Below, one piece after another: positions 29,688 through 39,640 of a stretch of 64,000 bases of DNA. The position numbers and the translations under genes are program-made. Within the stretch, counting starts at the first letter, position 1. Every line of letters begins with the position of its first letter. Source of the stretch: Acidihalobacter sp. (lineage in GTDB: Bacteria > Pseudomonadota > Gammaproteobacteria > DSM-5130 > Acidihalobacteraceae); contig JALUXU010000006.1 of the NCBI GenBank assembly GCA_027013225.1, forward strand, positions 34,866-98,865, given 5' to 3'. The notes under the pieces were generated by a model, which saw nothing but the letters and a program-made list of their open reading frames with translations, ran no database searches and was not told where the DNA came from.

Positions 29688-30404
29688 TCATCGCCAGTCA
29701 CGCATCCTTGCCCGCAAACGCACGAGCGCCTGGCTATGAATTTGGGATACCCGCGACTCGGAAACACCCAGCACTTCCCCGATTTCGCGAAGATTCAGTT
29801 CATCGTCATAATAAAGAGACAACACAATGGCCTCGCGCTCCGGCAAGCCGGCTATGGTTTCAGCCAGCGCCTTGGAAAAATCCTCGTCAACCAGTTTTTC
29901 ATATGGATTGCGCCCTGTATCGAAATCGCCCGAGCCGTTCCCCGATTGATCGTCCGATTCGCCTATGGCCTCATCGAAACTGAAAACCTGATAGCCAGAT
30001 GCCTCGCGCACCCATTGGTGATAGTCTTCAAGGCTGATATTCAGTTCTTTTGCGATTTCGGCGTCTCGCGCCGCTCTCCCTTCCCTGTTTTCAACTGCAG
30101 TAATCGCTGCGGATAGTTCACGCGCCTTGCGATAAATGGCTCTGGGAGCCCAATCGTTGCGGCGTACTTCATCGAGAATCGCGCCTCGTATCCTGATGCC
30201 CGCATACGTCTCGAAGCTGGCACCATGTTCTGGGCTGTATTTGCGGGCGGCTTCGATCAAACCCAAAATACCCGCCTGCACCAGATCATCGATCTGCACG
30301 GCGGCAGGCAGGCGTGGCAGAAGATGATAGGCGATTCGCTTGACCAGCGGAACGTGATCAGCAACCAGCCGATTCACGTCCGTGGGCTCACGTGTCGCGT
30401 ACAT
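29688..30404 (-). CDS. fliA: FliA, flagellar sigma-28 factor
   Basis: A 238-residue sigma-70-family factor of the FliA group that transcribes late flagellar and chemotaxis genes. Region 2 is PLVKRIAYHLLPRLPAAVQIDDLVQAG then YAGIRIRGAILDEVRRNDW. Region 4 ends in the helix-turn-helix NLREIGEVLGVSESRVSQIHSQ. FlgM (21492-21824) is its inhibitor, and three matching promoters occur in this window. I chose the ATG at 30404 (MYATREP), just after the fleN stop; an ATG at 30419 would overlap fleN. It is last in the fliL-to-fliA block. Confidence 0.96.
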   Translation of the reverse strand: MYATREPTDVNRLVADHVPLVKRIAYHLLPRLPAAVQIDDLVQAGILGLIEAARKYSPEHGASFETYAGIRIRGAILDEVRRNDWAPRAIYRKARELSAAITAVENREGRAARDAEIAKELNISLEDYHQWVREASGYQVFSFDEAIGESDDQSGNGSGDFDTGRNPYEKLVDEDFSKALAETIAGLPEREAIVLSLYYDDELNLREIGEVLGVSESRVSQIHSQALVRLRARMRDWR

Positions 30405-30406
30405 GC

Positions 30407-31279
30407 TCAATCGTTCCATACCGCGGCCAGCCCGCTTTGGCCGGCAAGTAATCGTTCGATGAAGAATTCGAGATGCCCTCGCGGCCCTCTCTGTAAAGGC
30501 CAGGCATCAGCCAGTTGCGCCAACTGTTTAAAAGCGCGGCCGGCGGGACTGCCCGGATAGACATCGGCCACCGCGCTCTGTCTTTGTACCGCCTGTCGCA
30601 ACAAAGGATCTTCCGGTACCGAGCCCATAAACTGCAGGGTAACATCCAGAAAGCGATCGCACACGGCTGACATTTTGCGAAAAAGATGCTTTCCTTCCTG
30701 CTCATTACGCACGCGATTGGCCAGTACGTGGAAGCGGACAATATCATGCTCGCGGCTCAAGACCTTGATCAAGGCATACGCATCAGTCATCGAGGCGGGT
30801 TCGTCACAGACCACCACAATGACCTCCTGCGCTGCCTTGGTGAAACTCACGACTTCCGAGGAAATGCCGGCCGGCGTGTCCACAATGAGCGCATCGAGCG
30901 GCAGGGTGAGTTCGCTGAATGCCTGTATCAGACCTGCATGTTCGGCGGGCGTGAGGGCCGCCATTTTGCTGACTCCGGAGGCGCCGGGGATCACATGAAT
31001 GCCTCTGGGGCCATCGACGAGAATCTCTTCGAGCTTGCGTTCACCCTCGATGACATGCGAAAGATTGGCCCGGGTTTGCAGACCGAGCACGACGTCTACA
31101 TTCGCCAGCCCCAGATCGGCATCCATCAACAGCACTTCTTTACCCATGGACGCCATGGCCGTCGCCAAGTTCACAGAAATGTTCGTTTTGCCCACGCCCC
31201 CTTTGCCACTTGTCACGGCAATGACGCGCACCGGCCGGATGCGTTCTTTCTGACGGCTCATGGCCTGATTACTCTGCAT
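30407..31279 (-). CDS. fleN: FleN (FlhG), flagellar number regulator
   Basis: A ~290-residue MinD-like ATPase. The deviant Walker A is TSGKGGVGKTNISVNLA, the A' box MDADLGLANVDVVLGL, and Walker B IVDTPAGISSEV. FleN limits the number of polar flagella and in Pseudomonas also restrains the activator FleQ. The order flhF-fleN-fliA is diagnostic. I use the second ATG (31279) because GGAGG lies 11 bases before it; the ATG at 31297 is also possible. It overlaps flhF by 11 bp. Confidence 0.95.
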   Translation of the reverse strand: MQSNQAMSRQKERIRPVRVIAVTSGKGGVGKTNISVNLATAMASMGKEVLLMDADLGLANVDVVLGLQTRANLSHVIEGERKLEEILVDGPRGIHVIPGASGVSKMAALTPAEHAGLIQAFSELTLPLDALIVDTPAGISSEVVSFTKAAQEVIVVVCDEPASMTDAYALIKVLSREHDIVRFHVLANRVRNEQEGKHLFRKMSAVCDRFLDVTLQFMGSVPEDPLLRQAVQRQSAVADVYPGSPAGRAFKQLAQLADAWPLQRGPRGHLEFFIERLLAGQSGLAAVWND

Positions 31280-32522
31280 AAACTCGCTGTCCTCCATTCT
31301 GGCGACGATTCCAGCTGCTCACACTGCCATTTTCAGCCGGGCGGCGTTTCGCCAGCTCTATCGCCTCCACCAGCAATCGCTGAACATTCGCAGGTTCAAA
31401 ATCTTCCGCGATGCGTTGACCCGTCCCCATGTATCTCAATGGAGGCCCGCCATTCTCCATGAAGGCTGAAAAGGCTTCGCCCAGGCTATGCGCCTCATCT
31501 ATTTTTGTTAGCACCGCTCCCTCGGGACGCACGGGGGCAAACAGCCGGAGGATTTCACTCATGGAACTCCTGGCCATGTTGGCTGCCATGACGACATACA
31601 GTTCAATGCCCGCAATGGATCGCAAGCTCTGGGCACATTCGCCCGCAAGGCTATCGTTGGAAGGCATCCCCGGCGTATCGATGAGAATAAGCCGCTTTTC
31701 ATTCAGTCCATCAAGAATCGTTTCCAGAGCTTTTGGAGAATCCGCTTGGAACACAGGAACGCCCAGCAATTGACCAAGTGTATTCAATTGGGCCTGCGCG
31801 CCGATTCGGTAGGTGTCCATATTGATCAACGCCAGCGTGTTTCGACCCTGGCGCATCACATGACGGGTTGCCAACTTGGCCAAGGTGGTTGTCTTGCCTG
31901 CGCCGGTAGGCCCGATCAGCGCTAACCGCCCTCCTCTCGCAGTGATTTCATCCTTACTCAGTGGAAGACGCCGCGCCAGCGTTCCCAGCGCCGCACGCCA
32001 GGCCTGTTGGTAATCGGAGGTGGCCGGCCCTGTTTCGGCGATCGCGATCCCGAGCTCGCGATCCAGTCCCAGGCGTTCCAGTTGCATGACGACTTCGGCC
32101 TGCCGTGGCCGCTCTCGGGAAAACTCGTTCCATGCAAGGCGCGCCAACTGCCCTTCGAGCAAGGATCGCATCGAAGCCAATTCTCTTTCCAGCGCTTCGA
32201 CCATGGGTGTGTTTGTGCTTTCGCAACCTTCATCCCCCGCTTGCCCTGCTAGCGGTGATATTTTTGGCCAAGGAGCTTCGATCGACGATTCGGTGTCTTC
32301 CGTTCTCGATCGAAGCTGTTTCGGGTCTTGATATTTCCTGGAAGAATCATCGTTCCGATCTGCCTGGGTCAGTGATTCGGCATCGAAATCGATGGCGGCG
32401 ATCAATTCGATCCCACCGGCAACCGCCTTGCTGGAAAGAATGACGGCATCCATGCCTAGCGCATCGCGCACCTGGCGGATGGCTTGCCGCATGTCCGGAG
32501 CAATGAACCGTTTGATTTTCAT
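31269..32522 (-). CDS. flhF: FlhF, SRP-like GTPase placing the flagellum
   Basis: A 417-residue SRP-family GTPase that marks the pole for flagellar assembly. The N-terminal basic/B domain starts MKIKRFIAPDMRQAIRQVRD ALG-like and holds a variable acidic stretch. The NG domain carries the P-loop LIGPTGAGKTTTLAKLA, the INMDTYRIGAQAQL motif, and ILIDTPGM. The membership of FlhF and FleN together with ParC/ParP points to a polar flagellum with polar chemotaxis arrays. It follows flhA by 32 bp. Confidence 0.95.
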   Translation of the reverse strand: MKIKRFIAPDMRQAIRQVRDALGMDAVILSSKAVAGGIELIAAIDFDAESLTQADRNDDSSRKYQDPKQLRSRTEDTESSIEAPWPKISPLAGQAGDEGCESTNTPMVEALERELASMRSLLEGQLARLAWNEFSRERPRQAEVVMQLERLGLDRELGIAIAETGPATSDYQQAWRAALGTLARRLPLSKDEITARGGRLALIGPTGAGKTTTLAKLATRHVMRQGRNTLALINMDTYRIGAQAQLNTLGQLLGVPVFQADSPKALETILDGLNEKRLILIDTPGMPSNDSLAGECAQSLRSIAGIELYVVMAANMARSSMSEILRLFAPVRPEGAVLTKIDEAHSLGEAFSAFMENGGPPLRYMGTGQRIAEDFEPANVQRLLVEAIELAKRRPAENGSVSSWNRRQNGGQRVYAE

Positions 32523-32554
32523 AGATCAATCTCTTCTCAAAAGACGCGCTCGAA

Positions 32555-34675
32555 TCATGAAGTTTCCGTTTCCCGTAACGGCGTGGTGGTGCCGCCCTCG
32601 CCTCCTACTGTGGCTATGATCCGCAGGCGCTTATCGTCTGGAATCTCAGTGAAAGCCAACACATGCAAGGCAGGTATCTGCGGGCGCAACCAGCGCGAAA
32701 GCCATGGACGCAGATCCGGGGATACCACCAGTACGGCGGGCTCTCCTGCCACTTCCTGGCGCTGCGCGGCTTCGGAAATCGCCTGCACAAGCCGTTGCGC
32801 CAGACCCGGCTCCAAAGCCAGACCGTTGCCACCCTGAACAGTCTTTTGCAACATCTGTTCCAGAGCGGGATCCAGAGTGATCAAAGGCAGTTCTTCTGCG
32901 TTTCCGTAGATGTGCCGGATGATGGCTCGGGACAAAGCGCTGCGCACACCGGCAGTGAGAACGTCAGGGTCTTGACTCCTTCCTGCCTGGGCCGCCAAGG
33001 ATTCGGCGATTGTGCGCATGTCGCGAATGGGGATGCCTTCGGTGAGCAGGTTCTGCAGCACTTTCAAGATGACGCCCAGAGGCAAAGGTTTCGGTGTCAG
33101 ATTTTCTATCAGCTTGGGCGCTTTTTTGGCCAGCATATCGAGCAAGTGCTGCACTTCCTCGTGACCGATCAACTCATGGGCATGCGTCTGCAGGATCTGG
33201 CTGAGATGAGTGGCAATCACCGTGGCCGCATCCACCACCGTGTAACCCAGGGTTTGAGCCTGTTCGCGCTCGGCAGGCTCGATCCACACCGCTTCCAGGC
33301 CAAAGCTCGGGTCGTGCGTGGCCACCCCCTCCACGGTGCCGAAGACAGTACCCGGATTGATGGCCAGTTCCCGATCCGGATAGACTTCCGCCTCACCGAC
33401 CGGCACGCCATTGAGGCTGATGCGGTAGGCATTGGGAGCGAGATCAAGGTTGTCGCGAATATGCACGGGCGGAATGAGAAAGCCCAGTTCTTGTGAAAGC
33501 TTTCTCCTCACCCCTTTGATTCTTGTCATCAACTCCCCGCCCTGGTGCTTGTCCACAAGCGGAATGAGGCGATAGCCGACTTCCAATCCCACGATATCGA
33601 CCGGCTCAACATCTTCCCAGGAAAGTTCTCGCTGCTGGGGTTCATTGGGCGCGGCACGGGCTTCGGCTTCGGCCTCAGCGGTAAGTTTCTGCCGGCGAAA
33701 TATCCAGTAACCCGCTCCCGCCAGCAGGGCGGCCAGTCCCAGAAACACGCTCGGCATGCCCGGAATCAAGCCGAGTACGCCCAGAATAGCGGAGGTAATG
33801 AATAACGCCCGGGCCGAACCGAACAATTGTTGGACGATCTGCTGCCCCATATCCTGAGAGGACGAGACCCGCGTGACGATGATCGCGGTCGCTGTGGCCA
33901 GCAGCAATGAAGGAATCTGCGCGACCAGACCATCGCCGATAGTCAGCAACACATAATTATGGGTTGCTTCCTGAAAGCTCATGCCATGCTGGGTTATTCC
34001 TATGACCAACCCACCGATGATGTTCACGAACAAAATGATGATGCCGGCAACAGCATCGCCGCGGACAAACTTGCTGGCGCCATCCATCGCGCCGTAGAAA
34101 TCGGCTTCCTGGGTGACTTCTTCGCGCCTCAAGCGAGCTTCTTCCTGAGTGATGATTCCGGCATTGAGGTCGGCGTCTATGGCCATTTGCTTGCCAGGCA
34201 TCGCATCCAGGGTGAAGCGCGCGCTGACTTCCGAAACGCGCCCCGCGCCTTTGGTCACGACGATAAAGTTGATGATTACTAAAATGATGAATACCACCAG
34301 GCCGACAGCATAATCGCCACCGATGACGAAATCGCCGAAAGCCTGTATGACATGGCCTGCCGCTTCGGTGCCTGTATAACCATTGAGCAGCACAACCCGG
34401 GTGGAAGCCACGTTCAGGGCAAGACGCAGCAGCGTGGCCACCAGCAGTACCGTGGGAAAGATGGAGAAGTCCAAAGGCCGACGCGCATATACAGTCATCA
34501 GCACGATGATCATCGACAATGCAATATTGAAAGTGAACAGAACATCGAGCGCAAACGGCGGCAGGGGCAAGGTGATCATGGCCAAAATAGCCAGCAGCAC
34601 CGCCGGCACGCCCAGCCCCATGGCCGCCAGGCGGCGCGTATTGCCGAGAACGCCCGCCTCCGCCTGCGAAGCCAT
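32555..34675 (-). CDS. flhA: FlhA, flagellar export gate
   Basis: A 706-residue component of the flagellar type III export gate. The N-terminal ~330 residues hold about eight membrane helices (LGVPAVLLAILAMITLPLPP, FTFNIALSMIIVLMTVYARRPLDFS) with the conserved FHIPEP-like loop region (VSARFTLDAMPGKQMAIDADLNAG). The C-terminal cytoplasmic ring-forming domain begins with GLEVGYRLIPLVD. FlhA couples proton flow to export and docks chaperone-substrate complexes. Its start and the flhB stop share base 34675. Confidence 0.98.
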   Translation of the reverse strand: MASQAEAGVLGNTRRLAAMGLGVPAVLLAILAMITLPLPPFALDVLFTFNIALSMIIVLMTVYARRPLDFSIFPTVLLVATLLRLALNVASTRVVLLNGYTGTEAAGHVIQAFGDFVIGGDYAVGLVVFIILVIINFIVVTKGAGRVSEVSARFTLDAMPGKQMAIDADLNAGIITQEEARLRREEVTQEADFYGAMDGASKFVRGDAVAGIIILFVNIIGGLVIGITQHGMSFQEATHNYVLLTIGDGLVAQIPSLLLATATAIIVTRVSSSQDMGQQIVQQLFGSARALFITSAILGVLGLIPGMPSVFLGLAALLAGAGYWIFRRQKLTAEAEAEARAAPNEPQQRELSWEDVEPVDIVGLEVGYRLIPLVDKHQGGELMTRIKGVRRKLSQELGFLIPPVHIRDNLDLAPNAYRISLNGVPVGEAEVYPDRELAINPGTVFGTVEGVATHDPSFGLEAVWIEPAEREQAQTLGYTVVDAATVIATHLSQILQTHAHELIGHEEVQHLLDMLAKKAPKLIENLTPKPLPLGVILKVLQNLLTEGIPIRDMRTIAESLAAQAGRSQDPDVLTAGVRSALSRAIIRHIYGNAEELPLITLDPALEQMLQKTVQGGNGLALEPGLAQRLVQAISEAAQRQEVAGEPAVLVVSPDLRPWLSRWLRPQIPALHVLAFTEIPDDKRLRIIATVGGEGGTTTPLRETETS

Positions 34676-35811
34676 CAGTTATCCTCCTCTGCCGGCACCG
34701 AAAATTCTCCGGGAACGGGAAGATCCAGCATGGCGCCCTCCTCGGCCTGCCCCGACCTGAGTTGATAGACGTAGGCCAACAACTGGGCTACGGCAATATA
34801 AAGAGCAGCCGGGATTTCCTCGCCCAGACGAGTGTGGGCATAGAGTGCGCGCGCCAGGGGCGGCGCGGGGTAGATCGGCACATCATTTTTCGCCGCCAGC
34901 TTACGAATCCGCGCCGCAATCTCACCCTTGCCTTTGGCTACCACTCTGGGCGCGGCGCTGCTTTCTTCTTCATAGCGCAAAGCCACAGCGAAATGGGTGG
35001 GATTGGTGACCACGACGTCTGCCCGTGGCACCTCCTCCATCATGCGGCGCTGAGCGATTTCACGCTGCATCGCCTTTTGGCGGGACTTGAGTTCCGGCTT
35101 GCCTTCGGTTTCCTTGAATTCTTCGCGCACTTCCTGACGAGTCATGCGCAATTGTTTGGCGTGTTGCCAAAGCTGAAACGGCACATCCACGGCGGCGATC
35201 AGCACCAGTGTGGCAGCCAGCCAGACGAATCCCCAGCCGATGAGCGCGCCTGCATGGATAAGCGCAGGATCAAGTGATTGCGCGCCCAGGGCAAGAAAAC
35301 GCGGTGCGTCATACCACAATAGAAGCACCGCCAGACCGCCCACCAGTAAAAACTTGACCAATGCTTTGGCCAGCTCCATGAGGCCGTTGGCGGAAAACAC
35401 CCGCCCGAGTCCCTTCACCGGATCGAGCCGCTCCGGTTTGAGGGCCAATGCCTCCATGCTGAAATTCAAGCCGCCTAAGGCGGCTGAAGCCGCCAGGGAA
35501 ACGGCCATCAAGAGAGCCAAAAGCGGCATGACCAGCCCCAAGGCGTACCTGATCGCCTCGAACAATGCGGGAATCATCAAGTCCACATGGGTTGCCATGC
35601 CTCTATTGATCGTCAATCCGGCGCGCATCTGTTCCATCAATCCATGGGCCAGATACGGCCCGAAGAAAATCAGCCCGCCCGCGGCGGCCAACACCACCGC
35701 CATGGTGCTCAACTCCCGCGAACGAGGAACCTGCCCCTTTTCCCGCGCTTCCCTCAAGCGTTTGGGCGTGGCTTGTTCAGTGCGTTCCTGAAAATCGTCG
35801 CCGGCTGCCAT
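34675..35811 (-). CDS. flhB: FlhB, export gate and substrate-specificity switch
   Basis: A 378-residue inner-membrane export-gate protein. It begins with the family signature ERTEQATPKRLREAREKGQVPRS, has four membrane helices, a linker helix, and a cytoplasmic domain with the autocleavage motif TNPTHFAVAL. Cleavage at N-PTH switches export from rod/hook to filament substrates when FliK signals hook completion. A separate FlhB-C homologue without NPTH is encoded at 25393-25722. It is adjacent to fliR with no gap. Confidence 0.98.
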   Translation of the reverse strand: MAAGDDFQERTEQATPKRLREAREKGQVPRSRELSTMAVVLAAAGGLIFFGPYLAHGLMEQMRAGLTINRGMATHVDLMIPALFEAIRYALGLVMPLLALLMAVSLAASAALGGLNFSMEALALKPERLDPVKGLGRVFSANGLMELAKALVKFLLVGGLAVLLLWYDAPRFLALGAQSLDPALIHAGALIGWGFVWLAATLVLIAAVDVPFQLWQHAKQLRMTRQEVREEFKETEGKPELKSRQKAMQREIAQRRMMEEVPRADVVVTNPTHFAVALRYEEESSAAPRVVAKGKGEIAARIRKLAAKNDVPIYPAPPLARALYAHTRLGEEIPAALYIAVAQLLAYVYQLRSGQAEEGAMLDLPVPGEFSVPAEEDN

Positions 35812-36591
35812 TCAATGCCCTCCCAACACGCCAAACATCAGCGTGAACGATTGGTTCATCAAGGTGGAAAAACGTGGTAACAAGGTGGGCAGGCTGATCA
35901 TGATCAGCCCGAAGCCGAGAATCAGTGTCAAGGGAAAACCGACCGCGAAAATGTTCAATTGGGGCGCGGCGCGGGTAATGACGCCAAAGGCAATGTTGAC
36001 CAACATGAGCGAGGCGACGGCAGGCAAGGCCACCAGCAGTGCGGCTGCATACATGGTGCCGCCCCAGGTGACGATTTTCCACAAAGCGCTGTTCCCCAGA
36101 GTCAGCAGGCCAACAGGCATCAGCTTGAAGCTTTGCACCAACATATCGATGAGCATGAGGTGCCCGTTCATGGAGAGAAACAAAAGCGTCGCCAGCACGA
36201 TATAGATCTGGCTGACGGTGGGCGCCTGCGCGCCACTCTGAGGATCCACGAATACGGCAAACCCCAGCCCCATGCTAAGCGCAATGGCTTGACCGGCCAG
36301 CACCATGGCGCTGAAAACCATTTGCAGAATGAATCCCATGGCCACGCCGATCAACACCTGTGAAGCGCTGACCAAAAAGCCTTGCACGCTAAGTGGATCT
36401 ATCGGCGGCACAGGGGGCAAATAGGGTTGCAGCGCCCAGGCGAGCACCAAGGCCAATCCCAATCGAATGCGAACCGGCACGCTGCCGGCGCCGAAAATCG
36501 GTGCCGCAACCAGCATTGAGCCAATGCGGATGAATGGCCAGATGACGCCGCCCACCCAGGACACGATTTCATTGGTGCTGAAGGTAAACAC
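35812..36591 (-). CDS. fliR: FliR, flagellar export gate protein
   Basis: A 259-residue, almost wholly hydrophobic protein with six or more membrane segments and the family region PIFGAGSVPVRIRLGLALVLAW near the N-terminus. FliR forms the export channel with FliP5 and FliQ4 under the basal body. The gene stops one base before flhB starts and begins 6 bp after fliQ, within the conserved fliOPQR-flhBA order. Confidence 0.96.
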   Translation of the reverse strand: MFTFSTNEIVSWVGGVIWPFIRIGSMLVAAPIFGAGSVPVRIRLGLALVLAWALQPYLPPVPPIDPLSVQGFLVSASQVLIGVAMGFILQMVFSAMVLAGQAIALSMGLGFAVFVDPQSGAQAPTVSQIYIVLATLLFLSMNGHLMLIDMLVQSFKLMPVGLLTLGNSALWKIVTWGGTMYAAALLVALPAVASLMLVNIAFGVITRAAPQLNIFAVGFPLTLILGFGLIMISLPTLLPRFSTLMNQSFTLMFGVLGGH

Positions 36592-36597
36592 GGCGGC

Positions 36598-36867
36598 TCA
36601 ACCGATCAGCCCCGGAATACTTGAAAACAGAGCTCGGGTATAATCCACCGCCAAGCCCAACATCCAATGGCCGGTCAAGGCCAGCACGAACGCCATGGCG
36701 ATCAGCTTGGGAATGAAGCTGAGGGTCATCTCTTGAATCTGGGTGGCTGCTTGAAGCATGCCGATCAAAACTCCGACCAGCAGTCCGGTCAGCAATAACG
36801 GCGCGGACAACAGCATGGTGACTTTCAAAGCTTCCACGCCGAGAGTCAAAATCGTGTCGGAAGTCAT
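36598..36867 (-). CDS. fliQ: FliQ, flagellar export gate protein
   Basis: An 89-residue protein of two membrane hairpin helices (ALKVTMLLSAPLLLTGLLVGVLIGMLQAATQIQE; LIAMAFVLALTGHWMLGL), the standard FliQ size and pattern, including the QAATQIQEMTLSFIPK signature. Four copies join FliP and FliR in the export gate. It lies between fliP (9 bp) and fliR (6 bp). Confidence 0.97.
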   Translation of the reverse strand: MTSDTILTLGVEALKVTMLLSAPLLLTGLLVGVLIGMLQAATQIQEMTLSFIPKLIAMAFVLALTGHWMLGLAVDYTRALFSSIPGLIG

Positions 36868-36876
36868 CGTCCCTCC

Positions 36877-37623
36877 TCAATGATAAAAACTGGCCGCCAG
36901 CGTCCCCATGACCAGGGCCCAGCCATTGACCAGCACGAACAACATCAGCTTGAATGGCAGCGAAATGATCATGGGCGAAAGCATCACCATGCCCATGGAC
37001 ATCAATACGCTGGCCACCACCAGGTCGATGATCAAAAAAGGAATCAGCAGCAAGAAGCCGATTTGGAAGGCTGTCTTCAGCTCACTGGTCACGAAAGCGG
37101 GCACCAGCAAAGAGAAAGGCACTGCCTGAGGATTTTCGAATTTGCCGTGATGCGCGATCTTGGCGAACAGCGCCAGATCCGATTCGCGGGTCTGATGCAA
37201 CATGAAAGTCTTAAAGGGCTTGGCGGCGTTTTCTATAGCCGTTTGAGCGGAAATATGCCCGTTCATGTAGGGTTTTACCCCTTCGTTATAAGCTTGGGTG
37301 AATACCGGCGACATGACGAAAAACGTAAGGAACAAGGCGATTCCGAGGAGAATCTGGTTGGAAGGCGTCTGCGCCGTACCAAGCCCCTGACGCAAGATCG
37401 CCAGCACCACGATGATGCGCGTGAACGAAGTCATCATGATCAGCGCCGCCGGCAGGAAGCTCAACAGCGTCATCACAGCCAACACTTGCAGGCTGACGGA
37501 ATAAGTCTGCGCGCCGCCGGGCGAAGGGGTCACGGTGAACAGAGGGAAGGTATTCGTCGCTGCAGCAGCCATGGCGGGTGAAAATGCCGCGAGCACGATG
37601 AAAACATACCCAAGACGCTTCAT
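36877..37623 (-). CDS. fliP: FliP, flagellar export gate protein
   Basis: A 248-residue membrane protein with a cleavable signal peptide ([21 protein letters not shown]), unusual among gate proteins but typical of FliP. The family signature [19 protein letters not shown] and the [19 protein letters not shown] helix are intact, followed by the C-terminal helices ([21 protein letters not shown]). Five copies form the pore. It overlaps fliO by four bases. Confidence 0.98.
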   Translation of the reverse strand: MKRLGYVFIVLAAFSPAMAAAATNTFPLFTVTPSPGGAQTYSVSLQVLAVMTLLSFLPAALIMMTSFTRIIVVLAILRQGLGTAQTPSNQILLGIALFLTFFVMSPVFTQAYNEGVKPYMNGHISAQTAIENAAKPFKTFMLHQTRESDLALFAKIAHHGKFENPQAVPFSLLVPAFVTSELKTAFQIGFLLLIPFLIIDLVVASVLMSMGMVMLSPMIISLPFKLMLFVLVNGWALVMGTLAASFYH

Positions 37624-38093
37624 TTTCTGCGTCCCCTTTGCATGGCGGCGGCCAGACGCGCCGCGAATCCGGCCGAATCATCGGCATCATTTACTTGCGA
37701 ACCCACTTCAAGTGGTTGCTTCAATACATGAAGGCGGGATACGCGCCCGGGCGCCACGCCGAGCAGAATCTGCTCGTCGCCCACTTGTATCAGCACGGCG
37801 CGTTCGCGCGCTCCCAATGGCAGGCCCGCAAGAATGCGCAAGCGCCCCTGGACATTGCCCTGGATCCGGTTCATGCGCCTGAGCACCCATGCCAGCCCAA
37901 AAATCATGCCCACGACGGCCACAAGACCGAAGCCGAACTGCAGCAACGATCCCGCGCTGAATGGCTCGGAAACTCCAGAAGCAGAGATTTTATCACCCAC
38001 TGTCGGCGCAACGGACGCAAACGCCGGCAAAGGAAGACAGAACACGCCGCCACAAAGCCATAAGACACGCCTGCTCATCGTTTTCCCGCTCAT
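37620..38093 (-). CDS. fliO: FliO, flagellar gate assembly protein
   Basis: A 157-residue protein with a signal-like N-terminus ([17 protein letters not shown]), a central membrane helix ([27 protein letters not shown]), and a small cytoplasmic SH3-like domain ([34 protein letters not shown]). FliO helps assemble the FliP ring and is not part of the final export channel. Overlaps of four bases with both fliN and fliP mark tight coupling. Confidence 0.95.
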   Translation of the reverse strand: MSGKTMSRRVLWLCGGVFCLPLPAFASVAPTVGDKISASGVSEPFSAGSLLQFGFGLVAVVGMIFGLAWVLRRMNRIQGNVQGRLRILAGLPLGARERAVLIQVGDEQILLGVAPGRVSRLHVLKQPLEVGSQVNDADDSAGFAARLAAAMQRGRRK

Positions 38094-38632
38094 TTGAGTT
38101 TCCGCACCCGCTCCTGGGGGCTGATGACATCGGTCAGGCGTATGCCGTATTTGTCATTGATCAACACGACTTCTCCGTGAGCGATCAGTGTGCCATTGAC
38201 GAGCACATCCAGCGGTTCGCCAGCCAATCGGTCCAATTCGACGACTGATCCTTGATTGAGGCGCAGAAGGTTACGAATCGGCAACCGCGTCCGGCCGATT
38301 TCCATGGAGATGGTGACCGGAATATCCAGGATGACATCGAGCTCCGTGTCCAGTGATTTTCCATCCAACTCATCCCCCGACATGGATTCCTGAGAATTAT
38401 TTTGCAGATCATCGAAAGCCGCTTTCTGAGGCGATTTCTCGGCTGCGGATTGGTCATTTTTTTCGGCGTTTTTTTCTTCAGCCGCCTCGTCAAGCGGGGC
38501 TTGCGCTTGTCCCTGCTCGTTTTCAACAGCGTCGGCTGACGATTCTGCCTGTGCCTGTTCCTGCATGGCTTCGGCCCACATATCCTCTACATCCTGATCC
38601 TTGTTGCCCGGTTCTTTTTGATCGGCACCCAT
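38090..38632 (-). CDS. fliN: FliN, rotor switch protein
   Basis: A 180-residue C-ring protein. The C-terminal ~85 residues are the SpoA domain (LDVILDIPVTISMEIGRTRLPIRNLLRLNQGSVVELDRLAGEPLDVLVNG). The N-terminal ~90 residues are an Ala/Gln/Glu-rich acidic extension of low complexity, longer than in enterics. FliN with FliM forms the switch that responds to CheY-P and receives export substrates through FliH. It follows fliM by 24 bp. Confidence 0.97.
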   Translation of the reverse strand: MGADQKEPGNKDQDVEDMWAEAMQEQAQAESSADAVENEQGQAQAPLDEAAEEKNAEKNDQSAAEKSPQKAAFDDLQNNSQESMSGDELDGKSLDTELDVILDIPVTISMEIGRTRLPIRNLLRLNQGSVVELDRLAGEPLDVLVNGTLIAHGEVVLINDKYGIRLTDVISPQERVRKLK

Positions 38633-38656
38633 GCTTTGACTCCTCTTCCAATACGT

Positions 38657-39634
38657 TCACTCGCGTGTTATGTGTTCAACGACCTGCACAGCGTTTTGTC
38701 CCCGATGCACACCGAAACGGCCGCGAAGAACAGGCATGTCTTCGGAATAGACCAACATGCTCTCCGGCATGTCGAACGGTATGATGTCGCCCGGCTTGAG
38801 CTTCAGCACTTCGCCAAGGCTCAGTTCGGTTTCGGCCAGCACGCCGCGCACTTCCACCGGCGCATCCAGGATTTCCTTGCGCAGCGAGCGGATCCATCGC
38901 TCGTCCACCTCCGTCATGTCGCTCTGGATGCCGGCATCCAGCATCTCCCGAATCGGCTCGATCATCGAGTACGGCAAGGTGACGTGCAGATCTCCACCCC
39001 CGCCCTCCAGTTCGATGCGGAAGACAGTAACCACCACCACCTCGGTGGGGCTGACGATGTTGGCGAACTGCGGGTTGACTTCGGAATTTTGGTATTCGAA
39101 GTCGATCTCCATGACAGGGGCCCAGGCTTTCTTCATGTCGGCGAAACAGTATTCCAGCAGTTTCATGACCACGCGCATCTCGGTGGGCGTGAAATCACGC
39201 CCTTCGATCTTGGCCCGGAACCGCCCGCCGCCACCGAAAAAATTGTCCACCAAAATGAACACCAGCTGCGGATCGATGACGAACAGCGCCGTGCCTCGCA
39301 ATGGGCGCACCTTGACCAGATTGAGGCTGGTGGGCACGTACAGACCCCGCACGTAATCCGAAAACTTCTGCACCTTGGGGCTTTGAGCAATGATCTCTGC
39401 GGTAAAGCGCAGCATGTTGAACAGGCTGATGCGCAGATGGCGGGCGAACCGCTCGTTGATCATCTCTAGGGTGGGCATGCGCCCGCGTACGATCCGGTCC
39501 TGGCTGGTCAGATCATAGGACCGCGCCCCGGAAGGTTCTTGCATTTCCTCCGCCGAAGTTTCTACGGCGCCTTCATCGACCCCATGCAACAAGGCATCGA
39601 TTTCATCCTGGGAAAGAATGTCGTTATCCGCCAT
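38657..39634 (-). CDS. fliM: FliM, rotor switch protein
   Basis: A 325-residue C-ring protein. The N-terminal CheY-P-binding peptide (ILSQDEIDALLHGVDEG) is intact. The middle domain includes FARHLRISLFNMLRFTAEI and the GGxG-like FFGGGGRF segment, and a C-terminal SpoA domain binds FliN (ELSLGEVLKLKPGDIIPFDMPE). It transmits CheY-P binding into motor reversal. CheY and CheZ are encoded just beyond fliL on the opposite strand. Confidence 0.98.
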   Translation of the reverse strand: MADNDILSQDEIDALLHGVDEGAVETSAEEMQEPSGARSYDLTSQDRIVRGRMPTLEMINERFARHLRISLFNMLRFTAEIIAQSPKVQKFSDYVRGLYVPTSLNLVKVRPLRGTALFVIDPQLVFILVDNFFGGGGRFRAKIEGRDFTPTEMRVVMKLLEYCFADMKKAWAPVMEIDFEYQNSEVNPQFANIVSPTEVVVVTVFRIELEGGGGDLHVTLPYSMIEPIREMLDAGIQSDMTEVDERWIRSLRKEILDAPVEVRGVLAETELSLGEVLKLKPGDIIPFDMPESMLVYSEDMPVLRGRFGVHRGQNAVQVVEHITRE

Positions 39635-39640
39635 CGGACT